Below, one piece after another: positions 49,601 through 63,900 of a stretch of 64,000 nucleotides of DNA. This stretch comes from Gymnogyps californianus (taxonomy: Eukaryota > Chordata > Aves > Accipitriformes > Cathartidae): assembly GCF_018139145.2 (NCBI RefSeq), contig NC_059486.1, positions 6,696,001 to 6,760,000 on the forward strand, read 5' to 3'. Every line of letters begins with the position of its first letter. Position 1 is the first letter of the stretch. A program made the translations under genes and the position numbers. Below the pieces are notes generated by a model that saw only the letters and a program-made list of their open reading frames with translations, was not told the origin of the DNA and did no database searches.

Positions 49601-52600
49601 TCAAAAGGCTTGTGAAGCTTCAGCTTAAATTTGGGGGTTTTAGAGGGGTGAACATGTGGCTGTGCTCTTAGTTTGACTATCTCATAAACTGTCTTTTCAA
49701 AACGAAATAGAAAACTGCAGAAAGAAACGTTCACAGTTTTGCTTGGCATGGCTACTGAATTGCATACTAGAAATGAATTGAAAACTCATTTCCATTGCTT
49801 TTAGCTGTTAACCAATATAACTTTGTTTTAAGCTTGCAGCCTTGGTGAATGCTTCCAAAGTTAAATTTAATCTTTGTATTGCTCACTAGCACTAGTGAGG
49901 CTTAATTTTAAACAACATTTATTAAAAACTTTGTTTCAAGATTAATTTCCCCTTACCTTAAAACTTGTGTGGTTTGCTCTTCTCACAAATCCAAAACAAT
50001 TAATATTGGCATTTTGTTAAATTATTTTCTCTCAAGCTGTATGCCAATTATTCAAGTCCATCAAGGATTAGTGGTTCAATTATATTTAAAATATCACTTG
50101 TTAGTTCACACCCAATTTCCAGGCACCTCTGGTTAACCGAGCAGAGCACCTACCTTTAATTATAATCTAACATTCCTCATCACTTATAATGAAAGGTACT
50201 GAACTAGTTAAGCAAGACTTTGTTCGCACGAGAGGAAAATGAAAATAAATTAATTAACAAGCCCTGAAAAATAATTTTTGCAATTACAGAATTTCTTTGG
50301 TTAATATCTCACACACATTGTGCATTTAAATACAGGAAAGTGGCGGGTGCTTAAGGTGTAAAAGACCCTTTAGAAATATTTCAGTCAACACTGCTAGCTC
50401 TTGAGCATGTTTATGTATGCCTTTCATGTCAATGGGGGAAAAATAGCAATGAAATTTTGGTGTTTATACACCTAGAAGCTGGGAAGTCCTGGTTAAATAG
50501 ACCAATCTGTAGCTGGGAACATTTGTGTGAGAATGAGAGCTTCTTCATGCTAATTGAAATCTGTAGCTGGAAAATAACAACCCAGAAGAAGAACTAATTT
50601 TTCAATGAGAGCTCAAACCTGCTAGGAGCCTGTGACCAAACCCAGGACAAATTCAGATACTGTTCGCTATAAACACTCTCTTACAGGAGCTTTTTCTATC
50701 GGTGAAGATGGAGTTTAGATTGTAGAAGTCATCTGTTAAGATCAAACAGATAACAGTGCCTTTTCAAAACATTTTAAAATATTCCTGATCCACAATGTTA
50801 TCTTTGTGACTAAAGGATTTTAGTAAATGCTGCAGGGAATATGACATTAGCTAACATAGTGCAAAGGGTCCCTGTTTGTCTCAATCCTCTGAGTATTCCT
50901 TGTAGTGGACTGAGTCCACATTTAAAACATTCAAATGCATTTCCCCAAATGACATCAAAGACTGTTTAAATCAATATTTGGATGATCAGGGAGCAAATGT
51001 TTGAATTCGGAAAGGAAGGGGCAAATGTAGCCTGTGCATAGTTGCTGTAGCACATCACACGCGTTTTGAGGTGGGCAAATGTTATCACATGGCAAAGCTG
51101 CTGTAGGAAGGCAAGAAAAGGACCGACCGCTATTCAAATGGTTGGAGGATGTTTGAAGGATTTCATGACTGGGCAATTCCACTAGGCAGAGAAAAATTAG
51201 GAGCAATTAACAGTGCCATCAAGGAAGGGTTGGTTTTTGTGTGGACAACATTAACAGGGAACTAGAAAAAAGTGCAAGTGACTGCAGGGTAGAATCAGTT
51301 CACCAATTCTTCCAAATACTTGATTTAATATTACCAATGAAGAGGAAGACTTGCATTTTGTGGCAGAAACCAGAGATAGCACATTTTTTTGACCTAAGCT
51401 TAGAAGTAAGCTGCTTTGGTGCTGTGAACACCACCAAAATCCTTTAAAAAGTCAAGCATTTAAGAGAAAAATTGCTCTGTTAAGACCTGGTAATGGAAAC
51501 TTCAGGCATCATTATGTTTCAGCTCAGACAGTTTTTCTCTTTCCCATGTAAAAATTTAAAAGAAACATGTAGATCAACTGTGATTTAAAAAAACCCCAAA
51601 ACCAAACCACACAGTAAGAACACCTTGATAATATTTAAAACAAACCGTTAAGGTTTCTTCCAAGTACGCATATAAGCTTTGTCTAACAGGGGTAGACTCA
51701 AATGCAGTATAAAGTTTGTCTACTGCTCTCACCTGGCTCTTGGCAGACCTATCTTGGTTTCGGTACAACTTTCAGAAGTCACTGGCATCCTAAAATTGCT
51801 GTTCGTTAGCCTGCTGGAAAAAAGTAACCATCTTTTATCTGCTGCTCATATAGAGGATATGCACTCTCTACTTCACTATTTCTCATTTGACTTAAACATT
51901 TCATTAACAGGTATCATCAAAAGAAATCCCTAAAAACTTTAGGCTCCTTATGTGACAGGGTATTTGTTTTTATTAAGGGTATTGTTAAACTATCCTGATC
52001 CAAATAACAATCAAGATAACATCTCTTTAAGCTACATTAATTCAGACACTTAGAGGCCAACATTTATATGGCAAAGTGTGCAAATTAATATGCTAAAGGA
52101 TGTTGCGCACTTAAACCACACTTTGAAACAACAGACCATTCCAAAGAGATCGTACGCTCTCATCTCATTTAACTGAAATTAATCAAAATTAAACAAATTC
52201 TCAAAATGTCAAAAGTGATTGTAAAAAAACCAATGTGCATTGCAAACCCCACCACCTAAACAGCCGTTATGTTTAAAGGAAATCTGTGATCTGCAACCAA
52301 TTAGGAACAAAATGGTTGTAAAATATTTAATTTGTGAGTAGCATTTTAAATTCAGTAACAGCTATAACAAAATGGGTAAGTAAATGACATTAATCACTCC
52401 TGATACTAAATTATCCCTATTTTGCTTCTAAGACAGGAATCAGACTGGGCGATGTTTTCTATTAGTTAAATACATCCATAACCCAATGAAAGCCTAGGAG
52501 GCCATTTAACTAATGGGGATTCCAACATCCTTCTTGTTCCTTTATTTTGTGTACTTTTTAAAGGTCATATAACTGTTTTAAAGAGTCACCCCTTGATTTT

Positions 52601-55600
52601 TCAGCAGAGGTAGCGAGCATTATTTTCCTGATAAGAGCTATTTCAGACAGGTAGAGCAATGTTTCCTGCAGTGAAGACTAAACACCAAGCTCATTTGAAA
52701 TGATTTTAACAACTTCATGGCCTAAAGGAAAATACTGCTCTCCAGCCTACAAGACCTTTTTTTTTTTCTTTTTGGTTTTGTTTCAAAGAAGAAGAATTTT
52801 TGGAGGGTTATACTAAATAAAGCAGTAAAATGCAAGTGGTTATTTTCCAGGATTGAACTATTGTTTCATTCAAAATCCAGTATCTTGTTTGTTTTTAATA
52901 AATTAATGGCAAGTGCAGCAAGTGGGTGCAAGTGCTCAACACCTCCATCCCAAAACATTCCTGCGTGGTGTCTCCTGCGTGGTCTAACAGCCAGAGACAT
53001 ATGGTCTCACTCTCACCTGTTTTCCAGTTTTTTACACCCTCTGGCTGTGCATTTCCATTTCTCATTTCGTGAAAAGTAAAACTGTATTTTTATATATTTT
53101 TTCAAAGAGAATAGACCCATTTTTGAAGCCCATTTTAATTCATGAACATCTCAGACTAGATTCAGCTTCTCAAGATGAATTATTTCCTGCTTTTCTTTCT
53201 TGTAAATATCTTCCTCCACCAACCACCTTCTGCAGATAAAACTTTACCAATTAGTCATTTACAGACATAAACTCCCAAGGCAAAAACGAGCCTTTGCAGC
53301 TCTAGGCCTCTTTGATGATGATGATGTTTACAAATGCTTTCACTGCTCCGCTAGTAATGTGCACTTTGCCATTAGTTGTCTGAAACTGTTCGGCACACAA
53401 ATGTGCCTTTCAGTAAGGCAGATGGTAAGAAAGATTGTTCCTTTCATTATATGCAGGACACTTATAAAATAAATAGTAGCTGAGGTGAACGTACCGATTT
53501 CTTCAGACTGAAAAAGCTGTCTTGTTCAAAATGATTTCACTGGCTGAACAGGTCACTCGCATAAATATCTGTCCTGGTGAGGTTTCCACTATTCCTGCAT
53601 TGCCACCGTGCTTCCCAGCAGTGAATGAGATGAGGGCTTCTGGTGCCAGGTGCTTTACATGCTCGTCGTAAGGCAACCCCTGTATATGAGATGTGACTGA
53701 AATCCTTCTTTTCTCTACCGTGGATTCTTCAGTTCCTATGAAAATTTGCAGTTCCCTCCTTCTTTAGATGTCAAGTGCACCAGGACACATTGGTTCCTGA
53801 CAGCACTGTTGTACACAACAGAACAAAAGTTCTACGTTTGATGGGGATACAGGAGCTAAAAAGGGTTAAGTCAGGCAACAGAGACATGAATAATCTGCGC
53901 TGCCTGAACAGAAGCAGAAGTGGGTTCCTGAACTGTGTGGCTTGCAGGAAGAGTAAGTGAGAGAGATGTCAGAGCCCAAGTAACTTGCACGGATTCAGGA
54001 GAAGAACAGCTGTTTCAATAAAGGAGAGAGTGGGCAAAGTTTATACTGTACAAGCACCACAGGGGTTAGAGCCCTTTTATTGTTGCAAGCAGCCTCGGCT
54101 AAACAGCTAAGTGTCCATTTCGAGTCAGACAGAGGAGAACATGAGGTATGTCGGCTCTGCTCCTCTGTGCCAGGGTGCATATTCTGCACTCCGGTGTTCC
54201 TTCGATTGTTGGCTGGGACCAACCATTCCCACTCCTGGGACTGCTTTAAAGCTTAGGCAAGGAGTTTATCCCAACACAACCGGTTTTTGCTTTACAGGTG
54301 ACCAGGACAGCCCATTGATAGCAGGCAGCATGTTTTGCTTCTCATCTGAGTACCAGACACTTAAAGAAATGTGGAGGTTAGAAAGATGAATCAGCTACCC
54401 TCTTCATTTCCTTCCCCACAATGGTCTCCTGTGGTCCATGGGATTACCTAAGCACCAGCTGAGTTTTGGGTTTGCTTGAATATCTACCAAAATATTTTAA
54501 TAGCTAACTTTGCTATTTCAAGAAAGAGAAGGTAGCTAGAATAAATTGGATTAAGTTGTTAATCCTGTGGTGCAAAAACCTCTCTGTTAGACTTCTAATC
54601 ACTAAATGAAAATGAAAGTCAGAGATATAGTAATCAATTGTAAGAAAAGAATCAAAACTAGGGTGGGTAAGAGAAGAAAATGAATGCTCAGGAAGGAGGG
54701 ATGGAAGCATTTCTTCCAGACCAGTCTAAAAACTTTCACACAATTACACGGAGAATAAAGACTTCAAATGTCTCCACAGAAGGAAGGAGCAGGTTTCTAA
54801 AACTGTTCTCCTAAGAAAGGGCAAGAACTTGGGTACTCTTTGGAGAGAAGCTTGGTTTGCCTTTTCCTGTGCTGGACAGCCATCATTGGCACCTTGGACC
54901 TGGCTCAGCTGGGTAGAGAGGTTCTGCAGGGGAATGTTTTCCCATCTCTCCTCCTGTCCCTCCATCCATCTCCCCGTGGTAGAATATCCCTCTTGCGAGA
55001 TGACTACAACTTGGTCATGCATGATCATCCATGTTTGCATGCAAGAAGAGAAAATGCTATGAGTAATACTGTATTCCTGTGAGTTTGTCCCTAGGACATA
55101 CGCTTGCTTCTCAGAGGATAAAATCACAGACAGGTCTTACTCTGATCCATCCTGTATTAACGTATTGCTGGGCAAAGGAAACATCTTGATCTCTACTCCT
55201 CATATCCATGCCATCTGGTTAGCTGTGTGTGGGGCACACAGCTCTCCACTCCGGAGAGAAAATGGGAGAGGGAGGTGAAGTTTTGAGCATGAATCTTATA
55301 AACTGTCTCTTGGTCAACAGGAAAATAAATGAGAGCCTCCTCGGAACATGGATCTGCTTAAATACATATTCTTAGCACATGGCAGTGAGATTGCTAATGA
55401 TCACAGTACCTTGATGCTTTCATAATCTGGCGTGTCCTTAGTCCAGGCTTCTTGGATTTCAGTTATATCCTTTTGTCTCATGTTTGCAGCTAATGCAGGA
55501 CAGGAGTCCTGTGGCTGAATTCCCAGAGAAACTTGTCTCTAGAATTTGACTGAGACACTGGCTCCTCTGGGGAAAGTAACTGAGGGATTCTGGGTTCAGC

Positions 55601-57680
55601 CGAGGGCTGCACAAAAATGTGGTCCAGCCTATTTAATGACAGGTTTTCAGTTGCCTTCCCTTGCTTTACATTGTTTCCTAAAAGTTGATAGAAGTTAAAC
55701 AATAAAACATTTCATTGCGATGCAGAGTCTGACACTGTCTCCACTGATGAACATCTGTGCAGTGGGACTCTGGATCAGCACTGCTGCTGAGTCTCTGAGT
55801 ACTACTGACAGGAATGACAGATATTTGCTACTCCTCGGGAGGATCCACGGAAACTCCTACATAATTTCTGTGGTATCCTGTTATCAGAGGAACATAGGCA
55901 TGGCCACAGTACATCAAAAGAGTAATCTACCTAGGTTTGTCCCGAAACAAGATATTGATCTAATTTAGTGTACTCACAGAAACTAGGGATGGGGAAACCT
56001 CTTTTAGTCCCTGTAGTCAAATTCCAGCTATTGCTGGGAGGTCCTCCGCACTGAGAGATGGAGATTGCTTTTAAGAAATCTCTCAGCCACAGATGGGCAT
56101 AATGAATGAAAAGCAAGGACTAGAGAAGCCAAGTTTCATTTCCCATACTCCATACGGACTGTCAGTAAGGTCAGATCTGGGAACTGACCAGGTTTAGCAG
56201 TAACATCCAATGTAAAGGAGTTTCTATTTTACTGTCTGTGTACCAGCTCAATGCTTTTCTGTACAGTCTTGTTTTATACACTGTGTTTAGAGATGATTCA
56301 TTTGTCATGTTTTAGGAAGACATAGAGTATAACTGTTTTCAACTCTTTGAACATGGAAGGTTGATTCATTTCTAATTTAGACACTTAAGTAAGATTAAGA
56401 GCTTGGAACAGTTTCCATCTGAAAGCAGTGGGACTTTTGCTGGTGACTTTGAATGCAGGTAGAGTTACACTATCAGGCTGGGCTGGTGCAGTACGACAAG
56501 TGCACCAGAGTGCTGAAGAAATAGACTTTCCACTAAAGCCCAGAACTGAGGTCAAGAGAGCTTCCAGTTCCTATCCAGCCAATAGCATCTTCTGTTGAAA
56601 TCATCAACGTGGATCAGTGTGAGGATTGAAACTCCACTTCTGGACACAAGCGCAGAGCTTTCATTGGCTCAGCTGAAGGCTGCGTGTGTCTCTAGGGAAA
56701 GCATCTATTCAAATGCACAGGACGCTGTCCTCAGTGCTTGCTACAAGAAGATTCTGTTTTGTGCCAAGACAGGAGATCAAGATATTGGTGCCCTATTCCA
56801 GCTTTCCAGAGAAGGGCTCCCCAGGAAGGAAAGAAAGGATAAAAAGGCTTAGATCATGCCCTGCCAACAGGAAGATGGCACTCGCCAGCTACAGACTCTT
56901 TCCACATTTCAGTCTTGCTGTTCCCTGTGCTCTCAAGCAGAGAAGAGACACCTTCCTCCCATCCTCCTGCAGAGGAAGAGGTCCACTCTTACTCCCTGCC
57001 ACTGTTATCCCTTCAGACTAGAACAGGATTATTTCAGTTGAGGACAACAAGGCAGCTGCCTGTGCATCCATTAAATGCATAACTCACAGAATTAAGTGCA
57101 GGGTGGGGTCAGCAGTGAGGTAGCCAGAGCTATACTGCTGCCCCAAACAGGGCTGTGCCCTAGGAAGGGAGGAACTGAAGTTGCCCCTTGGCTCTGCCCC
57201 TGCAGAGAGCTACATTGACGGGCAGGCAGGACCTTCCTGGGACAGAGACCATTCATACAAGCCAGCCCAGGAGCAAGTACATAAAGATCAAAACAATTGA
57301 TTGGTCAGTGATTCCTTATATTCCTTTTTCTCTTTCCAGTAAGCAGTGTTGTGCCTTATCTTGCCCATGCTTTAGGATCACCTGGTGTTCGTGAGCTATT
57401 CATTACAACAGGCAAACCGCCTTAGCACTCATCCAGCTGCGCTGAGCCTCCCATTATAGGAACTCCCTCCCCAGAAAGCCCCGCTGTACTGGGGGTTAGG
57501 TTTTAAGTTTGGCAGGTCTAGGACACTTCACTCTTATGCTGACTGTTCCTTGGTGCAGGTTCCTCTCTGCTGGTGAGTGAGTACCTTTAGCCTGCGTTAC
57601 TTCTCTGTATTTCCTTTTTTCTTTTTTGAAGGCAATGCTTATCTCTTCATAAGCTATTGTTATCCAAGGCTCTCAAAACA
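46700..57680. other. long AT-rich intergenic region
   Basis: About 11 kb without a recognisable exon, RNA gene or transposon on either strand. Open frames are short and unrelated to known domains. Confidence 0.4.
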
Positions 57681-57689
57681 TGTGGCACT

Positions 57690-57910
57690 CTGTAATAATA
57701 CCTAATGCAGACACAATATTGCTAAGAGTAGCAGCTTGCAATTGTAAATCTCAAGGCATTTTATGAAGGTGATTGTTGTATCTGCTTTGCAAGTGTCATT
57801 GCTAAAGCAGAGAGAAGTTAAGTTGCCTGCCCTAGGACACACATCTCGTCTGTGACAGAACAAAGATTAGAGCGCACTGACCTCGATTGCACTTGCTCTG
57901 TTTGCTCCCT
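57690..57910 (+). mobile_element. ancient MIR/CORE-type SINE remnant
   Basis: The order of segments follows the amniote MIR-like consensus as I remember it. A tctcaaggcatttta block (around 57750, consensus atctcaaagcgcttta) is followed by cagagagaagttaagttgcc (57808-57827, consensus cagagaggttaagtgacttg), then ccctaggacacaca, ctgtgacagaacaaagatta and a terminal ctgacctc. Orientation is +. Divergence is high, and the boundaries are approximate. Confidence 0.6.
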
Positions 57911-60900
57911 TGGTCTTATCGTGTTGTGCTCATGCTACGTAGCACACAAACAGGGTCCTTGGAGTGAGGTAGGATTGCAAAACCCCTGATGCCTACAGAT
58001 GGGAGCTCTAGTTCATTCTCATTCAGGGTGGTGATGGGCACAAAGTTCAGGTATCCTTGCAAGGAAAGCCCTATGCTTTAGTCCTGAGAATTCATGTTTT
58101 GTGCCAAGTAGTTTTGTTGTTTTCTCTGCTTTCCTCAAGTGTTCATTCTTGCAGCTCTTAACATCACCATAGACCTTACTGCTGTAATCGCTCTACTTCT
58201 TCCATATGTTGCTCCAAATTCAGTTTTCAGATGATGGTGTGTATCGGGTAAATGAGGAATGGTTGTACATGTGCAGGGTCTTGTTTTAAAATATCCAATG
58301 GAGTAGTGGTACCCAGCTGAAAACTAGCAGGACTTTATTGTGATTATTTGAGCATTTTCCTTTGAACGAAAGATTTTCCAAGCCCATCAGCACTCGTGAA
58401 CAGCAAGAGAAAATGATCAAATGACAATGTATGCTCAGTAAAACAGCTGCTCTTTCTATAGCCATGAGTCAAAGTCTGGTTTAATGCAAAATTTCATTGG
58501 ATTCAACTGGAATTTTGCCTGAGTAAGGTGCTCAAGATTTTTCTTCAAGTAACTTTACAGTTACTCAACATGGAGAACTGGGAATCACGTGACATTCCTA
58601 ACACAATATTATGTTTCCATTCTTACTGCATGAACATACTTATCTGAAGATTAAGTAGATCTTGCACTTACAAAAGTGCATGCTCATGCTGAAGGCAGAC
58701 AAAGACCTTGGAGCTGTTGCGTTATTGGAACTCCAGTTATTTATTCAACTGTCCACCATGGCAGGAGTTTTTCTGTTAAATATATAATTCCCCACTTTTT
58801 TTCTTAAACAAGAGAACCAGAGGGTGAAAGGGTTGAAGATTAAAATGTAAACAGCAAAATTTATTATAATTACAAGAGTGTTTCAAATTATTTCCTTAAA
58901 CTGCAACATAATTTACCTCTAGTCAAGGTCTCTATTGGTGGTGAAAGAGGAAACTGCTTGACCTTGGGGTGACCTCTGGCCCCCGGGGGTCAGCGCCCGA
59001 GGAATGCGCAGATGTCACGGTTCATAAGCAAGGATAGAAACTCTCAGGTTTCCCAGGCAGAGAGGCGCCAGTTCGGGGATGGGGCCAACATGTGCACCTC
59101 CCTTTGAACCAGCCACTCATACCTGAAATCACAGTGAAAGCAAGCACACACTGGGCAGGAGACAGGAAAAGTCCAGAGCAGCCCAGGATGGAGGCTTGTT
59201 CCAGGAATGGGCAGAAGCAGCAGAATGTAATGGAGGGAAACGTAAAATTTCACTAAAGAGGGTCAATATCTGCGCTACCTTGTTAGTTGTACTCAAAGAA
59301 CGATGCAAACAAATGTGATCTGAAATACAGATCCGTGTATGGTGCTTAGCAAGAAGCATTTAGAGAAGCTTTGGCTGCAACCAACTGATGCAGCTTGTCA
59401 CTGTTGCAAAAGCAAATGTCCTGTACTCTTAACAACGCAAAGAAAGGAGAGAGAAAAGGAAGGATTTATTGCCCATACTATGTTAAAAAAACCTGTGCAT
59501 GGGCTGAATTAATGCAGTGCAAATTGCTGCTAGGGCTTTTGTAATACCAGCAGAGATCCTCACAGTAACCCAGGTCTGGAGTCAGCTGAGCTGCTGCTTG
59601 GATGCTTTCTCTCTCTGCCCTGCAAAAAAGCGATTTGCATTGCTAACCCATGTTCTTTGGGGCGGGGGGGGGGGGGGGGGGGATCAAATAAAAACTTTCA
59701 TGACTGAGACCAAAATTAAAAAAAAAAAATCTTCAGGAAATTCCCCTTAATAAAAGCAAATCAATAAGGAAAGTTAGGTTTAAGCTAAAACAAATTGTGT
59801 GGTAAATATTAAGCTTAGGGAGAGAAAATTATACCAGCAATAATATTCAAAGAAGAAATGGGATGAGGGGGAAAACAAACACGAGGTTAATTTTAACATT
59901 AAAATCATACCTTATGTATCAAAATAAAATTTATATTCAAGGAAATTGTGAACCCAAGGCTTCCTTTCAACTATTTGCAGCCTACAAACCACAAGTTGTG
60001 CTAAGCATGATCAAAGTACTTCACGATTAGTTTGGTTTTAAATCACTATAATTGTCAGCCTAGGTTGTAATCAGAGAAACATTGTTTTGAAGCAGCAGCA
60101 AACTTGCCCTGGTTGTAATCTGGGGAAAATTCGAGAAAAACACTGGGATCTGGTTGGTTAACGGCAGCACAGTGCTTGGGGACAGAGTTGTGTTAAACGT
60201 CAGAGGGACTGTCCCGGGTTCACGAGACAGCCAGCCTGCCCCCGTCCACTGGTGCAAAGACCTCTCGGACTGCTTCTTCCCTGGTCAGCTCCCTGCCTCG
60301 GTTTCTCTCTTGGGGAAAGCGGGCATGACATCAGAGAGTCTTTATAAAGTGCAGTTCATGAAGTGCTGTGAAGTACATGTGCTTCAGGTGATCCTGGAAG
60401 GTGCTTGTGTACGTTAGTTGTGGGTATGGTAGGAAGAGGCAGCTAGTGGAATGGGCGGCGCAGAATACTTGGATGGAGGAGACTGCAGGAGTGCCAAGAA
60501 TGACTGCAATGCGAGTATGAGCCTGCTCGAGCATTGCTCTTTTAATAAAGCTGGCAGCGTGTTATCTGGAAGCTGTGATGGGTTTCCTAATAGATTCCTT
60601 GGAAGTTTCACACTGGAGAGCTCTTGCAGGGGCTTTGCCAACAACACAACAGAATAGAGGATGAGCTCAAATGCTTTTGTAATTAGGAACAGAGTATTTC
60701 TTGCAATTAAAAAGATCTTCCAGGAATACAGGAAATAAAGTCAGTCTTTGAAGGAAACACGCTTTCTAGACATTAAAAGGGTAAAGGTAGCTTTAATCTG
60801 GACTCTGCTATGGAGAAACTGAAGGAAATTTCCCCACTGGAAGCCTTGAAAAGAGAATTTGCTCAGCAGTACAAATGAATAAAACAACAAGGCTTTGTGC

Positions 60901-63900
60901 TTGAGGATCTCAAAGCGTTTTCTGCTCTGCACCAGGAAATGTAATACCTCCTGGGAGCTGTGCTAAATTGGAAACAGGCACCTTCTAAAAGCTAGCTCAA
61001 CTCCAGTCCGGCTGAGCACAGCCATGCTTCCACCAGCGTTGGTGGAAAAGACAAGTGATATTTTGACAACTTGAGTCTTCAGTCGTGACTTTTCTACAGG
61101 GATGCAGGAGATTAGCAGGCAGCATAGATTTAGTGAAGAAGCAATTAAGAGAATTAAATTTGCCACCTTGCATCCAGCCAAGCCAGAGGCTTTCCTTGGC
61201 CTCAGAACAACAGAAAAATCATCACCTCAGATGTTTCTTAACAGTGAATCTCCTTGCTTCCAAAAAAATGGGGGTAACATTGGGGTAGTAGTGAGGGAAT
61301 GCACTGGTTGAGGAGGCTCTGCTTTGGACTGGCAGTTTCCCTAGCTCTGTTTCAGAAAAAATGCAGAACTGAAGGAATTTCAAACCCCGTATTAGTTTGT
61401 ATGAATCATCTTCTCTGCTTCTGTTTTCTTCTAGTCACCAAAGAGGCATGAGGGAAGAGATGACTGAACAGTAGCAAAGGGCAGGCAACGTGACCGTGAA
61501 AGTGGAGGGGAATAACTGGTGGAAGAGATGAGTACTGTAAGGAGCAACTGGGTACCTCAGCTTTTCATTTGGGGAAGGTAAACCATTTCCCAAGAACCCG
61601 TTTGGGTTCAAGTGGCACTGAACAGAGAGAGCCCCAGAGATGGCTGCTGTAAAGGAGGTGACTGTAACAAAGCAGAGGGGCTCATGGAGGAAGGTGTATG
61701 TGTATTGTGCTCTCCTAGTTGAATGTAAATGGATTGTAGCTGTCTTTTTGGTCTACTTTTGCAAAATAACTTATTGCAACTATTTATTTAAAGAAGTCAC
61801 AATTAGAGCAAGTAAAGGAAGGTAACTCAGGTGTCACTGTGCACTGCCAGACCTCCTGGCAGCCCAGGTTTTATCCAACCCGGGCATGGCCACGTGGTCA
61901 TGGTCCTGCTGAATTACCCAGAGCACCCGACAGAGTTTTTGCTGGCTTTGTTGTACAACACTTGGCACAGCACCAAGAAAATGGCACAGACGGATGATAC
62001 CTGATCTGGTGTAAAACTTCTCAATATGAAGGCTGCCCTATCAAACTGTTATGAATTAAGAATTCGTAGACTGAGTTTATATCAAAGCAATGATTTTTAT
62101 CTGGTTGTGGCTTTTCTGAACCTATGCTAAAAACCTCCTAACTGGTTTCTGCTATATTACTGACTTATCTAAGGACTGAGTAGACCTTTTGGCTCTGCCA
62201 TCAATTTACGTGTTCGGAGGTATATCACATTGTCTTAGTTCTCTGTCACGGAGATGGTATGAGGGTGTATCAGCTAAGGTGTGATATTGTCACTTGTTAC
62301 CACAGTGTTTTTGTTTGTTTATTTTAGTGTGGAGAAAAAGCCTGTTATACTCTTGCACAATTTTGAGTATCCACACTAACCAATGCAATTGTGAACAAGT
62401 CCCAATAACATATCAGCGATGCATGTGTTTGTCTCCAGCCTCTGATCATACACCATTTGTGACACAGGCAGGCTAATGCATCCCTGTAAATTTGTCCTCA
62501 CATGACTCAGCCCACACCAGTCAATAAAGGATACTCCATAAATCTGATGGGTGGGAGTAAGAGAGTAATAAAGAAAGGGAGAAGAGGTGAACCAAGACTG
62601 ATTCTGGGATTATTTTTTTTCTGTTTCCCTTTTTCATGAGTGGGTAAGCATCAGAGCGAAAGAGGGACAGTCTTTGGGACGTGGTGATGGAAAGATTCTC
62701 CCATTGACTGGCTTGATTCAGCAAACAAAATCCTTCCCCACATGGAGTCATGGAAAACAGGGCACAGAGGGAGAGAAGTGATAGTAAAGCTGCACTCAGC
62801 CCTCTAGCAGCAGCCAAAGCCAGATATGGAAATTATTCCCTGAGCAGACAGGACTCAGAGTTGTTTCTTTAGCTTTCCTTTGGCTCTTCTAAGTTTTTCT
62901 TGCTGTCGGGAAGAGCTAGGTGAAAAGGGCGGGGAGAGGGGGGGATTTGTGCAATTCTTCCACTTGAGTGTAGAGAACAGAGAGCAGAAGGTGCGGTGAG
63001 AAGCCTTTTAAAGTGGTCATAGATGTGTGAGGTCTGATTCTGTTTTCAAAAATGTATCTGTTAGATGTAAGTGCATGGGAGGTCATTAGAGCTCTGCTGC
63101 CTTTCAGAGGGTGAGGCAGGAGGGAGCTGGGCTACAGAATGGGCAGGCAGCAGCATCGCGCTGCTGGGAGCAAGAGCCACCGTGCGATCAGCAGGCTCTG
63201 GCAACAGGGACAAGAGGGGAAAGAGGCTGGTTTTTACTCTCCTCAGCTAATGTCATGCTAGCCATGGCCAGACACTTATGTTTAAAATCACACCAGTTGT
63301 TTGTGATTATGCTAAGGGTTACTCTGGAGATGAGTACAGCTAGCTGGCAGGGTTTTAAACATAGCAGTCCCTGTCTTTGGTGATCACCTAACATCCTGTT
63401 ATTTACTGGATCTAAAAATAAAGCCTGTTTTCCCAGAGCAGAAAATCTAGCCTGTACGAAAAGGCAGGTATTTCCAAATTGCTTTCCTTGTGGTAGGTAT
63501 CCCTGGTTCATCCAGCGACCCTTCTTCCCTAAGCCTCCTCAAATCACTGCTTACCTTGGATGGATGGGGACCAGGGGTTTGTCACGTAATTTTTTATTCA
63601 ATAGGAAAAAAAAAAAATAGTAGCTGTGTGTAGATTTATTTTTGAGGGAGAGACAGATGTAACAGTCTGTGATAATTTTCTGAGGTTATAGGGATAGATA
63701 TCCTCTCGGACAAAAAGAAATGGTCTGATATTCACCCTGCACAGACACAAAGTCTTGCCAATAATCACGTTACTCACTAATATTAAGATTCTTGTTGCAT
63801 CTGAACTAATCCATGATACATCTGTGATGGGCCACAAGTGAAGACAAAAAGGGACAGATATGAAAGAAGAGATGTGATAGGGTCTCAATTTAAGGTTGGC

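Noticed and set aside
58640..58680. Another TTGCACT seed-like match with nearby complementary bases
   Set aside because: The inverted segment (ttgcacttacaaaagtgca) is a very short palindrome without a microRNA-length stem. Similar seed matches near 25470, 25672 and 59517 also lack hairpins.
60900..60960. Second MIR-like copy
   Set aside because: Only the short atctcaaagcg block matches; the rest does not follow the consensus, so it was not listed as an element.
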